Shown here in pieces: positions 42,337 to 54,300 of a DNA stretch of 64,000 bases (positions are counted from its first letter, which is position 1; every line of letters starts with the position of its first letter). The DNA is from Triplophysa rosa (lineage: Eukaryota; Chordata; Actinopteri; Cypriniformes; Nemacheilidae): NCBI RefSeq assembly GCF_024868665.1, contig NC_079914.1, positions 2,438,896-2,502,895 on the forward strand, given 5' to 3'. Under the pieces are notes generated by a model. The model made no database searches, was not told the DNA's origin, and saw nothing but the letters and a program-made list of their open reading frames with translations. The translations under genes were made by a program, and so were the position numbers.

Positions 42337-45300
42337 TTATACTAAAGATGCAGTAACATTGTACCAGTAGAACCAATAGACAAATATAGTGATGAAACTA
42401 ACTGAGAGAAAGACAACATACAGAATGAAGAGCAAGCGGTCGATGACATGACCCAAATGCACCCACTCTTCTTCACTCTGATCACTACTAAAATGTTTCT
42501 CGACCTGCTGAACAATGGACTGTAAGTCTCGGCTTATCTTCTTTAGTTCCTGAAGAGTGGGAGGAATCTTATGGATGGCTTCACTTTCTAAGATTTTAGC
42601 AGGATTGCATAGAACGGTTTTAATTCTGTATTCTGTAGATACAAGCGAGATTGTTGATATAAAAAAGTTATTTATTATTATTTTTATTTTATTTTTTGTA
42701 TTAGTGTATAGTCTGTTGCATTTTAGTATATAAAAAATAATATAAAACCTTTGTTTGTATTCAACTGAAGATAAGAACTACTATACATCCACTATAAAAA
42801 AAACGTAATGTTACAAAATTGTAATGTTTTTTTTTTACAGATTTTTTATATATGGTCAAAAATGTAATTTGCAAATTGAAAACAATTTATTATTTATATC
42901 GTCGCTGTCGGGCAGAATCCTCGTATCTCCAAAACCATTATTTTTCAGGAAGTTAAAAAAACTGCATATTTTTTTAGTTATTAAACATTGTATCGTTAAA
43001 GTTGGTATTATACCTTATATGGCTATCATATACTGTTGCGTACCAACATTAACACAACATTTCCCCAAAACCATGTTTAATCGGAGATACAAGGTTTATA
43101 ACTTGGGAGCAGGGAGATACGAGATTACGTTGTCATTGATAAGAATGGTACGGACACAGACGTCGCTGCTGCCAGCAGTGTTCATCAAAGTCTGCGGTCG
43201 CGTTGAGCCTTTTGACAAGAGACGAGGCTTTAATAGCTAATGAAAGCTAATGATTGTGGTTACATACATCTTCCTAAACTCTATTTTAAACGTTAGAGCT
43301 ATGAGTGATGCAATACCAAAATAAAACGTTAAACAGGCTGTCTAATATAGGCGGAAATTAATCTGCACGCAAATAAAGTCGGCGGTCGCGTTGAGCCTCT
43401 TGACAAGAGAAAAGGCTTCAATTGTTAACCAAAGCTAACGACTGTGGTTACATACATCTTCCTAAACTCTATTTTAAAGGTTTAAGAACTATAAGTGATG
43501 TAATACAAAAAACGATGAGCTGACTAGGCTGTCTAATAGGCGGAAATTAGCCGAATCTGCTCGCAAACTTACCTTCGTGGCTCACGGACTTCCTTCTGCA
43601 CCGAAGCATTACAGCTATCGATTTTTAACTAAACAGACCTACTCAAATGTATCTAACCTAACTATTTTCACTCGTTATTGTCTAAAAAACTTTCAATCAG
43701 GAGACGTAATGCCGAGAAGCTCCCGCGGAGTGAAAAAGAGGTGGAGTTACGAGACTTCTCAGACAGTTGAAGTGTCCAATGGAGTTAAGAGATTTGCTCT
43801 CAAGCTATTTTCAACACTTTAGATTGGTTAATAATTTGTAAAAATAACAGACCCACATGGGGACTGACCAATAGCATCGATTTGTGAAAAAATATGAAAT
43901 TGACCAAATTTGGACATAGGAGGTTTCCGTCCGACAGCGACAATATGTAAAAAAATTGTTTATTTCTGTCACTCCAGTTGACAAAATGTTTTAGTTTTTT
44001 TACACAATTTTTTTTACAGTGTGGGATTGCATTGGAGAATCTTTCAGTTGAGTAAACTATTTACTTTAATATATTGTAGAGAAGATATTCATGCATTAAA
44101 TACACATTATACTGTATTCTTTAATGACACTAACCTAGACATAGAAATTACTAGTTAAAATAAACTAATACCACAACAATCACAACAAACAATTCATGCA
44201 GTTTTCGATGGTTAGACTCACCTTGCAGATCACAGTTTTGGTCACTCTTGCTTAAACAAACAAGTCTGGCGATGTAGTTGAGGAAAAGCACTTTGACCCA
44301 CTGAGGTAACGGCGGGTATCGACTGGAGCCACACAGAATATTAGTGATGAGAATAGTTTCCAGTAGACTTCCCACCATCATCGCCAAGCAGAGAGAGAAA
44401 AAGGCATCTGGTGAAAAAATGAAAAATTATTTTTATAAAAAGTAAACTTGATCAGGTAACGAGGAGAAGGGTTTTAAACTGTGTCATAGCTAGCCACAAC
44501 TTGGACAAGCAACAATTTACAAAATTTGTTGTATTGTGTTCCCATCAGTGATCTAAAATTCCACTTCACATGCTGTATTTAAACCCTGATTTACACGAGA
44601 AACCCTTCAAACATTGCTCAGATAATGTTTTAACCTTGTGTTAATGTTGATAATTTGACAGAACAACTCCAAGCTGTACACGACGGTAAAAATAGACGAA
44701 CAAACCACCGTCAAAAACCTGGCCAACTCCACCTTTGCCACTACACCAATCGCCAACCATCAACATCAATGGTGAAGAACTGTCTGACTGGACATTGACC
44801 GCAGACCTGGACCTCCTTCACGACCCCAAACAGCCTGCGAGCTTTCGATCCGGCCGCTGGAAAACCGGAACAAACCCTGATCTCTGTTTCCTGACCAAAG
44901 ATCGCACCGGCAAAACCATCACCGCATCCAGAAGAGTAATTGGTCCATTTCCGAAGAGTCAACACTGCCCATCCATCGTCCACATTGGCATCGAGATTCC
45001 GCTCGAAAAGTCAAAGCCTCGACCGCGCTGGAATTTCCGCAAGGCAAACTGGGCAGAGTTCACCAGCGCAATCGCAAAGTCCATCGCCTCACTCCCAGCA
45101 ACACCGGACAACAACACAGAGTTCTGCCGTCAGATCCTCTAGGCCGCAAAGTCTCTGCTGCTCTCTGCAAGACCTACATCCCATGCTGGTCCACTGAAGC
45201 AGAGAGACTCCTAAGGGAGCACACAAAAATGGGCAGCCAAGAAGTGGCACAATCCCTCGTCGAACACCTCGACTCCGAGCGCCTCACACGATGGCACGAA

Positions 45301-48300
45301 ACAGTAAAGTCAACAGACTTCACGCACAGCAGTCGCAAAGCCTGGAACCTGCTACGTCGATTGGGCGCCACACAGACAACCACTCAAGTCAGACCAGACG
45401 TCTCGCCTGATGACATCGCCTCTCTCCTACTCGAGACAACTATGACGCCAACACCAAAAAAGCAGCGAAGGGAGGTCAAGTGGGAATACCTCCGCAACCT
45501 ATAAACAAGCCTGGAAGACAGCCACCTTTCATCGCCCTACACAAAACATGACATCGACACCGCACTGTTGGCAACAAAGAACGGGAAAGTGGTTGGACTG
45601 GATGGTATCTTCCCTGAGTTCCTGAAGAACCTCGGCGACAATGCTCGGGAATGGCTTGCGCGGTTTTTCACCTCTGTGCACACTTCGGCAAGAGTACCTA
45701 CCACCTGGCGAAAAGCCAATGTCATTGCCATCCTCAAACCAGGCAAACCGGCGCAACTACCATCAAGCTACAGACCGATCACCTTACTCTCCGTGATGGG
45801 GAAACTAATAGAAAGGCTGCTCCTCAGCCGCATCGCACCAACTATCGAGGCTTCCTTATCGGAGGAACAGGGAGGTTTCACGCCAGGCCGAAGCACATGA
45901 GATCAAGTCATCAGCCTCGTTAACAACATCGAGGCTTGATTTCAAAGAAAAGAGAAAATGGCCAGCACGTTTGTGGACCTGTCATCGACATACGACACAG
46001 TCTGGAGACGTGGATTGCTCCTCAAGGCCTCCCATGTATTTAAGTGCCAGAAGACAATCAAACTCCTCGCAGCACTACTCAGTGACCGAAACATCCACGT
46101 CTCTCTCTACGGAAAGTGCAGCCGACAACGAACTGTGAACAACGGCCTGCCGCAGGGACCAGTCCTCGCACCCACACTCTTCAACCTGTACATCAGTGAC
46201 AAACCTCCAACCACCTCCACCAAGCTCATCTACGCTGATGACATCGCGCTTCTCACACACGGGCGAGATCTAAAAACAGTTGGGACACAACTTACCAATG
46301 ACCTTAAGAGTTTAGAGGAGTACTTTCACACCTGGAAACTATGCCCCAACCCCTCAAAAATAGAGATCTGCACACATCACCTCAACAACCGCCACGCCAA
46401 CGCAAGCATCGATGTAACCTTCTGTGGTCAGAAGGTGCAAAACACGCAAAACCCGAAATACCTCGCAATCACAATCGACCGCACGCTCACCTACAAAGCT
46501 CACCTCGAGCAATCTAAACAAAAACTGAAGGCCGGTGTCAACATTATTAGGAAGTTAGCCGGCGCAACATGGGGTGCCGGAGCACACACTCTTCGCACTG
46601 CAACAATTGCGTTGGTATACTCTTGTGGCAGAGTACTGTGCTGCTGTCTGGAGCTCTAGTGCCCACACAAAAAACGTTGACGTGCAGCTCAACGCTGCAA
46701 TGCGCACAGTGACCGGGTGCCTGAAATCAACAAAGCTCGAGTGGCTACCGGTCCTGTCAAACACTGCCCCTCCTGAAATCCGCCGAGACGAAATATCATT
46801 TCGATACTTCAAACGGATCACCGAGACCGACAACAACACCCGTAGTCCCGAAAGCCACCATGGGACAAGGCTGATGCCTTAAAGAACTATCAAGGTCAAA
46901 CCAATGCATGGCAAGCAGTTTGGGAAAATGCCAACGTACCGAACAGTAGCCTTGTACTCAACCCAACCATCATGCAACCGGGATCAGATCTTCCCCGCCG
47001 AGAATGGGTTGCACTCAACAGAATACGCACAGCGCAAGGAAGATGCGCTGAAACCCTCCACCACTGGAAAATGAAGGAAAATCCGTTTTGCGAATGTGGT
47101 GAAATACAATCAATGGACCACATCTCGAATCACTGTGCTCTACGGCACAGTGCTGGTTGACTTATTTCAATCCACAACCTCACACCTGAAGCAGCTAAAT
47201 GGCAGCGCAATCTAGATATTGATGTCTAAACCCCTCCAACTTAGGTCATACGCAAGAAGAAGAAGATTTGTCGGAATAATGTGTGACTCGGATATAGGTT
47301 TAGAAAAAGTATGGCAAAATATGTTTAATGACAGTATAATATAAACAGATAGGTTAGTGTGATTTTCTTGTGGTACTGGAAAAAAATATGTAAAGAAAGC
47401 CAGGCCTTGGCTGCTACTGGTGGACAGACACCTATCCAACCTTATCTCGTGGAATTCATAACTTTCAAGGTGGCAATTTTATAAGAAGTCCTTTAATCTT
47501 TGTTCAGTCTTGTGTTTTCCAAGATCATTAGTTGTTTTGTGCATGGTTTGGATTTTCCTGTTTGGGTTTAATAAGTTATTGCTGCACTTGGATTCTGCTT
47601 CTGCTCCTTGTTTACACTAAACATGACAAACAGATGGTTACTGTATGAATCGCCACCTCTAATTCAAACTCACTGGGGAGAAAGCAAATAATGCTAAAAC
47701 GTGAGTAAAACGCGAGATTGCATACAAATTCATACAATGTAGTCGCCTGAAAATAAGATAGAAGTTGCCATGAGATGTGTTGTAGCAATCTGGTTCTGGT
47801 GGTAAGAAAACAAATTGGCAGAAATGCACTAGAGAGACTATATTTGTAAAAGAGTGTTTTTTGGAAAGGTGCACATTAGACTTCAGCAGATTGAGTTGGA
47901 TGCACACCTTTAGTCCATAGCTGTGATTTGGCCATTGGAATAAGGTCACCATGCCAGTTTGCAGACTGGAATGAAGAGTTGCATGATGCTTAATGGACTC
48001 TAGTGCAGCCTTGAGGTTTTCTTTTAACCTTTAAAGGCGGGGTGTCCGATTTCCGAATTACGCTTGTTTAGACAAAGTCGGGCCGAGTACCAAAACAACC
48101 TTGTAGCCAATCAGCAGTAAGGTGTACAGTGCACAGGATGGACATTAGTCGAGCTGAGCGCTGATGGAAGTGAAAGATGGGGGTAGGGGTGTGTCTGTTT
48201 TGGTGATTTGAACATCAACAACGGCTAAGAGAAATCGGACACCCCGCCTTTAACTTGTGGACAGATGTAATTGCCGCTTTAATTTTCTGCTTTAGTCACA

Positions 48301-51300
48301 GTGTCTTGAGTTTTTCCAGACCTACAGACCATGTCCACTCCTGTTCTCAGATCTATTGGAGGCTGATTATTAATCTAGTGTTGTTTGACCCTAAACCTTT
48401 GCATAATCCTATGCCGGGAAATTCTGAATAAAAAAATCTTTCTTTCATTTTGGTTGAGTAATGATGCAATAAAACACTGTGGAAACGTGTCATCTTGTGG
48501 CTGGATAAGACACAGGAAGGTTTAATACAGACTTATGAGAGGCAAGGTGTTTCCTGTAGCGGGCAGCAGGTCATTCATTAACAGCAGGAATACGGTGTAA
48601 CCCAAGATGAGCGTCATTTTAAAGGCTGATCGATCCATGTTCTGAGGCGGCAGAAGAAAACTGAACAGATCCACACCTATAAGGAAGCAGCTGGGAATCA
48701 AGAGGTTCACGATGTACATAGTAGGTCGGCGCCTGAGAATGATCTAAAGCAAGATAATAAAAACTATTTTAATTAGTTTAACATTTAATATGATCAAAAC
48801 ATTTCGATTAAAAATGATTACCTCATCAAATGTAACAAGCATTAAACAATGTATCTAAGTTTAAATCTAACTGTTGTTCATTGGAGACTTACATGGTATA
48901 TGAGCAAATCGAATGAAGTATTCATGCTCTCCACTGGGAGCACATTCTTTTCACTAAGCATATTTATTAGTTCCCATTCCCCTTTAGTCGTCATCACATC
49001 TAGAGAATTTCTGAGTGTGATGTCCACTGGCTCAGCAAAGAACATATGAATATCTTCCACTGTGAACAGGACCAAAATGACAACACAAGAGATTTGAAGC
49101 CTCAGTGATAGTAGTACTAAATGAAAATGTACCCTTTAATGGTGCTAACTTACCATAGAGTTTGTAGGAGTTAAAAGTGAATGTACAATTCTGAATATCG
49201 AATGGGAAGGTGTAGATGTTCAGGTTGCAGGAACTGGTTACGCGAATTGGTAGATCATCCATTGCTATACCAGTATTAGTGACATAGAGGTAATATGTGT
49301 CTGGGGCTCTGTTTTCATCCATACTTCACGGAAAGAAAGACAAAGTTAGGGATATTAAATAAAAATGTAATCACACCTGATAACAGGTCGATGTACAGTA
49401 AGGCACTACAGCGCTAACTTAGCACAGAGAGCAACACATAATTTACGACATTAAAACCATTTTAATACTCAAAACCTCCTTTAAAACACCAAGTGTCGGC
49501 AGTATAAAGCCACAAATCTTGGAAAAATTACTATTCCAGGTATACCAGGGGGTGTCCAAAGTCGGTCCTGGAGGGCTGGTGTCCTGCAGAGTTTAGCTCC
49601 AATTTGGCTCACTACACTTGTGTGAAAGTCTAGAGGATTTTCTAAATGGCCTTTATGGGCCTTTCGTGAAGGGGACCCCATTTGTAGGGGCGTTCCAAAC
49701 TAAAGTGTAGGACTGAATCCCTTCACGAAGGGCCCTTTCAGAAGTCCGTTAGCGAAGGGTACATGAGTTTGTGTCATGTCTTCTACTTTCAGACAGAAAG
49801 AACCATAACTATTGTTTAGGGTTTATGCCTTTTTATTTTGCTGACCAAGCGAAGACAGCACGTGCGTGCCTGAACAGGATACACAATACACAACCCACAC
49901 TGCCTGATGGGGACTTCTTCGGTATAGCAGAAGCTTAACACCATGAAACATACAACACCACCTAGCGGTGTCACTTAGTAATCTATGTTTAATCAAACAT
50001 CTCACTCGAACATAGAACACTTTACATCCATATATAATCATTTGTGTCAATACACAACACTTCCTCCCCTAAAATCTGAAACCTCAGGTTTTTTATTTTT
50101 GTATAATTACAAGTTCAAGCGTTCAGGAGCTTTCACCTGTCTTTTAGGTCTCTGCTTACCTTCCAAGGAGCCTTCACTCCCGGACAATGGCAGTGGTTCA
50201 TTCACAATAGAGTTACATACATCATCCCCATACCCAGACACAATACCATGGGCTCTTGTTGTTAACACCTCTGTGTATGCTTCATCAACCTGACATAAAT
50301 CATCATTTGTCTCCCCTTTTTTCTCAAGGAGCTGATTTACATGTCTCTTGTACAGTTTTCCATACACTTTCACCAAGTATGTAACAGGACCAAGTATCTT
50401 AACAACACTACCTGATACCCACTTTTCACCTTCTCCTCCCCTGTGGTTTCGAACCAACACTTGTTGTTTTGGTAAAAACTGCCTGACTCTCCTGGATCTG
50501 TCAGATTGTTTCATTTGTTGAACTTCCTGTTTGTTTGTCATGCTCACGGAAAAACAGGGTTTTAAGAGAGACAACCTGGTTTTGAATTCCCCTTTTATAA
50601 ACAACTCCGCGGGATGCTCCGGTAACAAAAAAGAAAGTTGTGAATACAATGAGGTGAAGACATGTTTTCACGCTGACCCTTGTCCAATGCTCTTTTCAAG
50701 TTCTGTACCAAGCGTTCCGCAGCCCCGTCCGAAGCTGGATGGTAAGCTGGACTCTGAATGTGTTTTACCCCGTTTTTGTTCAGAAAGTCCTTCAATGGTT
50801 TTGTCCGCAGTTGTACTTGACATCAGTGCAATTTCTGGCCAATGAGAATAACTGTCTGTAACCACCAGAAAATTGTTTTTTCCTTTTTGAGCAAAGTCTA
50901 TGTGTATTCTTTGCCAGGGCCTAACAGGCCAACTCCAACTATGCACTGGAGCTGTGGCAGGCTGGTTCCTATCTGCTTGGCAGTTTTCGGGCCTACTACA
51001 GATAAAAATACTGGCCGTCAGCGATCAGATTCAATCTCGTTTGCCTCAAAAAATTGCAAAAGTCTTTCTTCGTAGTTCTCAAAAGATTCCACAGTTTCAT
51101 CAAAAGTCAATCCGGTTTCTGTACCGTAAACCGCCATGCTGCTCGCCTGTTTCCTTCTTTCTCTCTTTTTAGTTGGTCATGATGGGAGCTACCTGCTGCA
51201 AATACGACACGATCCCATCCTCATGGCCAAAACTGTCATGAATTCTACTTTCAGGCAGAAAGAACCATAACTATTGTTTAGGGTTTATGCCTTTTTATTT

Positions 51301-54300
51301 GACCATGCAAAGAGGGAACGTGCGTGCCGAACAGGTTACACGATACACAACCCACACTGCCTGATGGGGATCACTTCTTCATTATAGCAGAAGCTTAACA
51401 CCATGAAACATACAACACCACCTAGCGGTGTCACTTAGTAATCTATTTTTAATCAAACACCTCACTCGAACATAGAACACGTTACATCCATATATAATAA
51501 TTTGCGTCAATACACAACAGTTCGGTTTGTGATCACGTGATCTTGGATTACGAGTTCTCGCGACGCATTTTGAAGCAAATATGGTGCGGGATTTTGATGT
51601 TACCTACTAATGTAAGTAAAATAATTTAGTTTGTATTTGTTTTACACTATATTTGTCAGTAATAATTATGATTTAACATATCAGATAATTTAGTTTATAG
51701 GAATGTATGTTTAATAATAGCTACTTGTTTGTAGGTTTCCATTATCATTGTAACAGTCCTGTCGGTCCCCAGCCTATTTTCCCCCTGTTTTCCTCAAGGA
51801 CTTAATTTCTCCATGCTCCCTCACCTGTCCCTCATCAATTATCCATGCACCTGCCCTTCATCAGTCTCATCACCCGGACACTAGTTATTCTCTGACTGTT
51901 CCTTAGTTCTATGTCTTGTCTAAAATGTAACTCCTGTGTGTTTACTCCATTGAAGATCTTTTGTTCCTTGGTTTCTCCCTGCTTGTGGACTTTTTACAGA
52001 TTATTGTTTAAAAGCATCTTGTCTGGGAGAGATCCGTTACAGAAGACAAGACCGGAAAAAACGGATTACTTGCAGCTCAACATCTCTCCAGAGGACAATC
52101 TCAGGTACCATCTTAGTCAAGATAGCCATCCTCTGGAGAGATATGTGGAGGACTTCCTCGAACTGAGCGCTCAGGTGAGTTGGACGATTTCTCACTGAAC
52201 AATTTTTGTTATGTTTTGTTATGGAATTGGATGATGACTCCCATCGGTGTCTGGCTCCTGAGTTCAGGGACAGACCCATGGTTGAGTTCATTGATCTTAT
52301 CCGGTGGATAAGTGGCTGTCGCCTAGGTGTGAGCGAGATCACCCCGGATAGGATCGATCATCATCCGATCCCATCCGAACACACGTTGGGCAACCCAGGT
52401 CACCTCACCATCACTACGAAGTCCTCCACCGACTCAGCAGCCCGCGGTAATCCCGGGTTCCAGCCGGTCCCGTCCAGCATTACAGAGTTCCCCGAGCCGG
52501 CCGCTCCAAAGTTCTCAGAGTTCCAGCCGGTCCAGTCTGGCGTTCCAGACTTCCCCGAACCGGTCCCGTCAGGTGTTCCAGAATTCCACGAGCCGGCCGC
52601 TACAGAGTGCCCCGAGCCGGCCGCTCCAAAGTTCTCTGAGCCGGTCCCATCTGGCGGTCCAGAGTTCCCCGAGCTGGCCACTCCAATGTTCCCAGAATTC
52701 ATTCCAGAGTTCCCCGAGCCGGCCGCTACAGAGTTCCACGAGCCGGCCACTACAGAGTTCCCCGAGCCGGCCCCGTCCGGCGTTCCAGAGTTCCCTGAGC
52801 CGTCCGCTCCAGAGTTCCCAGAGCCGGCATCTCCAGAGTTCCCTGAGCCGGCATCTCCAGAGTTCCCCGAGTCTGCATCTCCAGAGTTCCCCGAGCCAGC
52901 ATCTCCAGAGTTCCCCGAGCCGGCATCTGCAGAGTTCCCCCTGGACTCCATTGCGGTGGCCGTCGTAGCATTGGCGTTAGCTTGCGCCTGGGCGGCCACC
53001 ACATCCCTCGACTTTCCCCAAACAATTTTTTGAGCGGGGCAGTGTCAGGATGAGGTGACGTCCTGACTGTCCTAGCTTCCCTCAGCATGGCCACGAGGAC
53101 CGGTGGTTGCAAGCGCCCTCGGTACGCCGCGATCGTGCTAAGTGTCACCAGCCTTCTCGCCACGACTGCGGTGGCCGTCAACCCCCACACTCCCGGCTTC
53201 TCTGTCATGGCCACGGCAACCGTCAACCCCCACACTCCCGGCTCCACCATCATGGCCACAGCGACTGTCTCCCTGTGCGTGCAGCACCACCCTGGCTTCC
53301 TGTGTGCCTGGTACCCTGAACTGCCGGCACCCCCATGGTTGCCCGAGCATTGTCCTGGAGGCTTCCTGTCCTGTCTGCCCTGCACTAGCCTCCAGGACAC
53401 CCGCCCCCCCTCCCGGGTTGTTATTTCATATGCGCGAGGACGTAACAATCCTGTCGGTCCCCAGCCTGTTTTCTCCATGTTTTCCCCAAGGACTTAATTT
53501 CTCCACGCTCCCTCAGCTGTCCCTCGTCAATTATCCACGCACCTGCCCGTCATCAGACTCATCACCCGAACACCATTTATACTCTGACTGTTCCTTAATT
53601 CTATGTCTTCTCTAAAATGTATTTCCTGTGTGTTTACTCCATTTAACATCTTTTGTTCCTTGGTTTTTCCCTGCTTGTGGACTTTATTAAATGGATTATT
53701 GTTTAAAAGCATCTTGTCTGGGAGTGATCCGTTACAATCATATATTTATTTTTCTTAATACCAAGTGAAGTGAAAATTCAAGGTGAAATGAGACATAATT
53801 ACACAATATTCAACAAGAATATTAAAAATATTGTTTTTCAACAACCAGCTCTGGGTTCAGAATGCACGTTGTAGGTATACACCTTCGAATTGAGTAGGGC
53901 ATAGGGATGCTCACTTCCGTTTGAAAAATGCCCCTAGTCTGCCTAGTGAGACCTTGATTAGCTGGTTCAGGTGTGTTTGATTAGGGTTGAAGCTAAACTC
54001 TGCAGGACACTGGCCCTTCAGGACCAACTTTGAACATCCCATGGTACACGCTACAATGCATAAAGGTACCATCGAGTATTCAGTTACACATGAAGTAAAA
54101 TTGAGCCTACAGTTAATTAACCTACTTTTGTACTTACAATTCATTAATGACAACATCAGGCATCCACAGACTTTGTCTAGGCAGTGAGATTCTGTCCGTT
54201 CCACATTCGACAGGATCCCAGCTCAAACCTTCAATATTCCAGAACTACAAAAAAATTTGAGATTCATCAGGGGTAAAATCCTACTTGTTTAAGATGGCTT

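Noticed and set aside
52400..53002. 200-codon Gly/Ser/Asn-rich frame on the minus strand
   Set aside because: It is the antisense shadow of the PEFPEPA repeat region of the gag-only LTR element.
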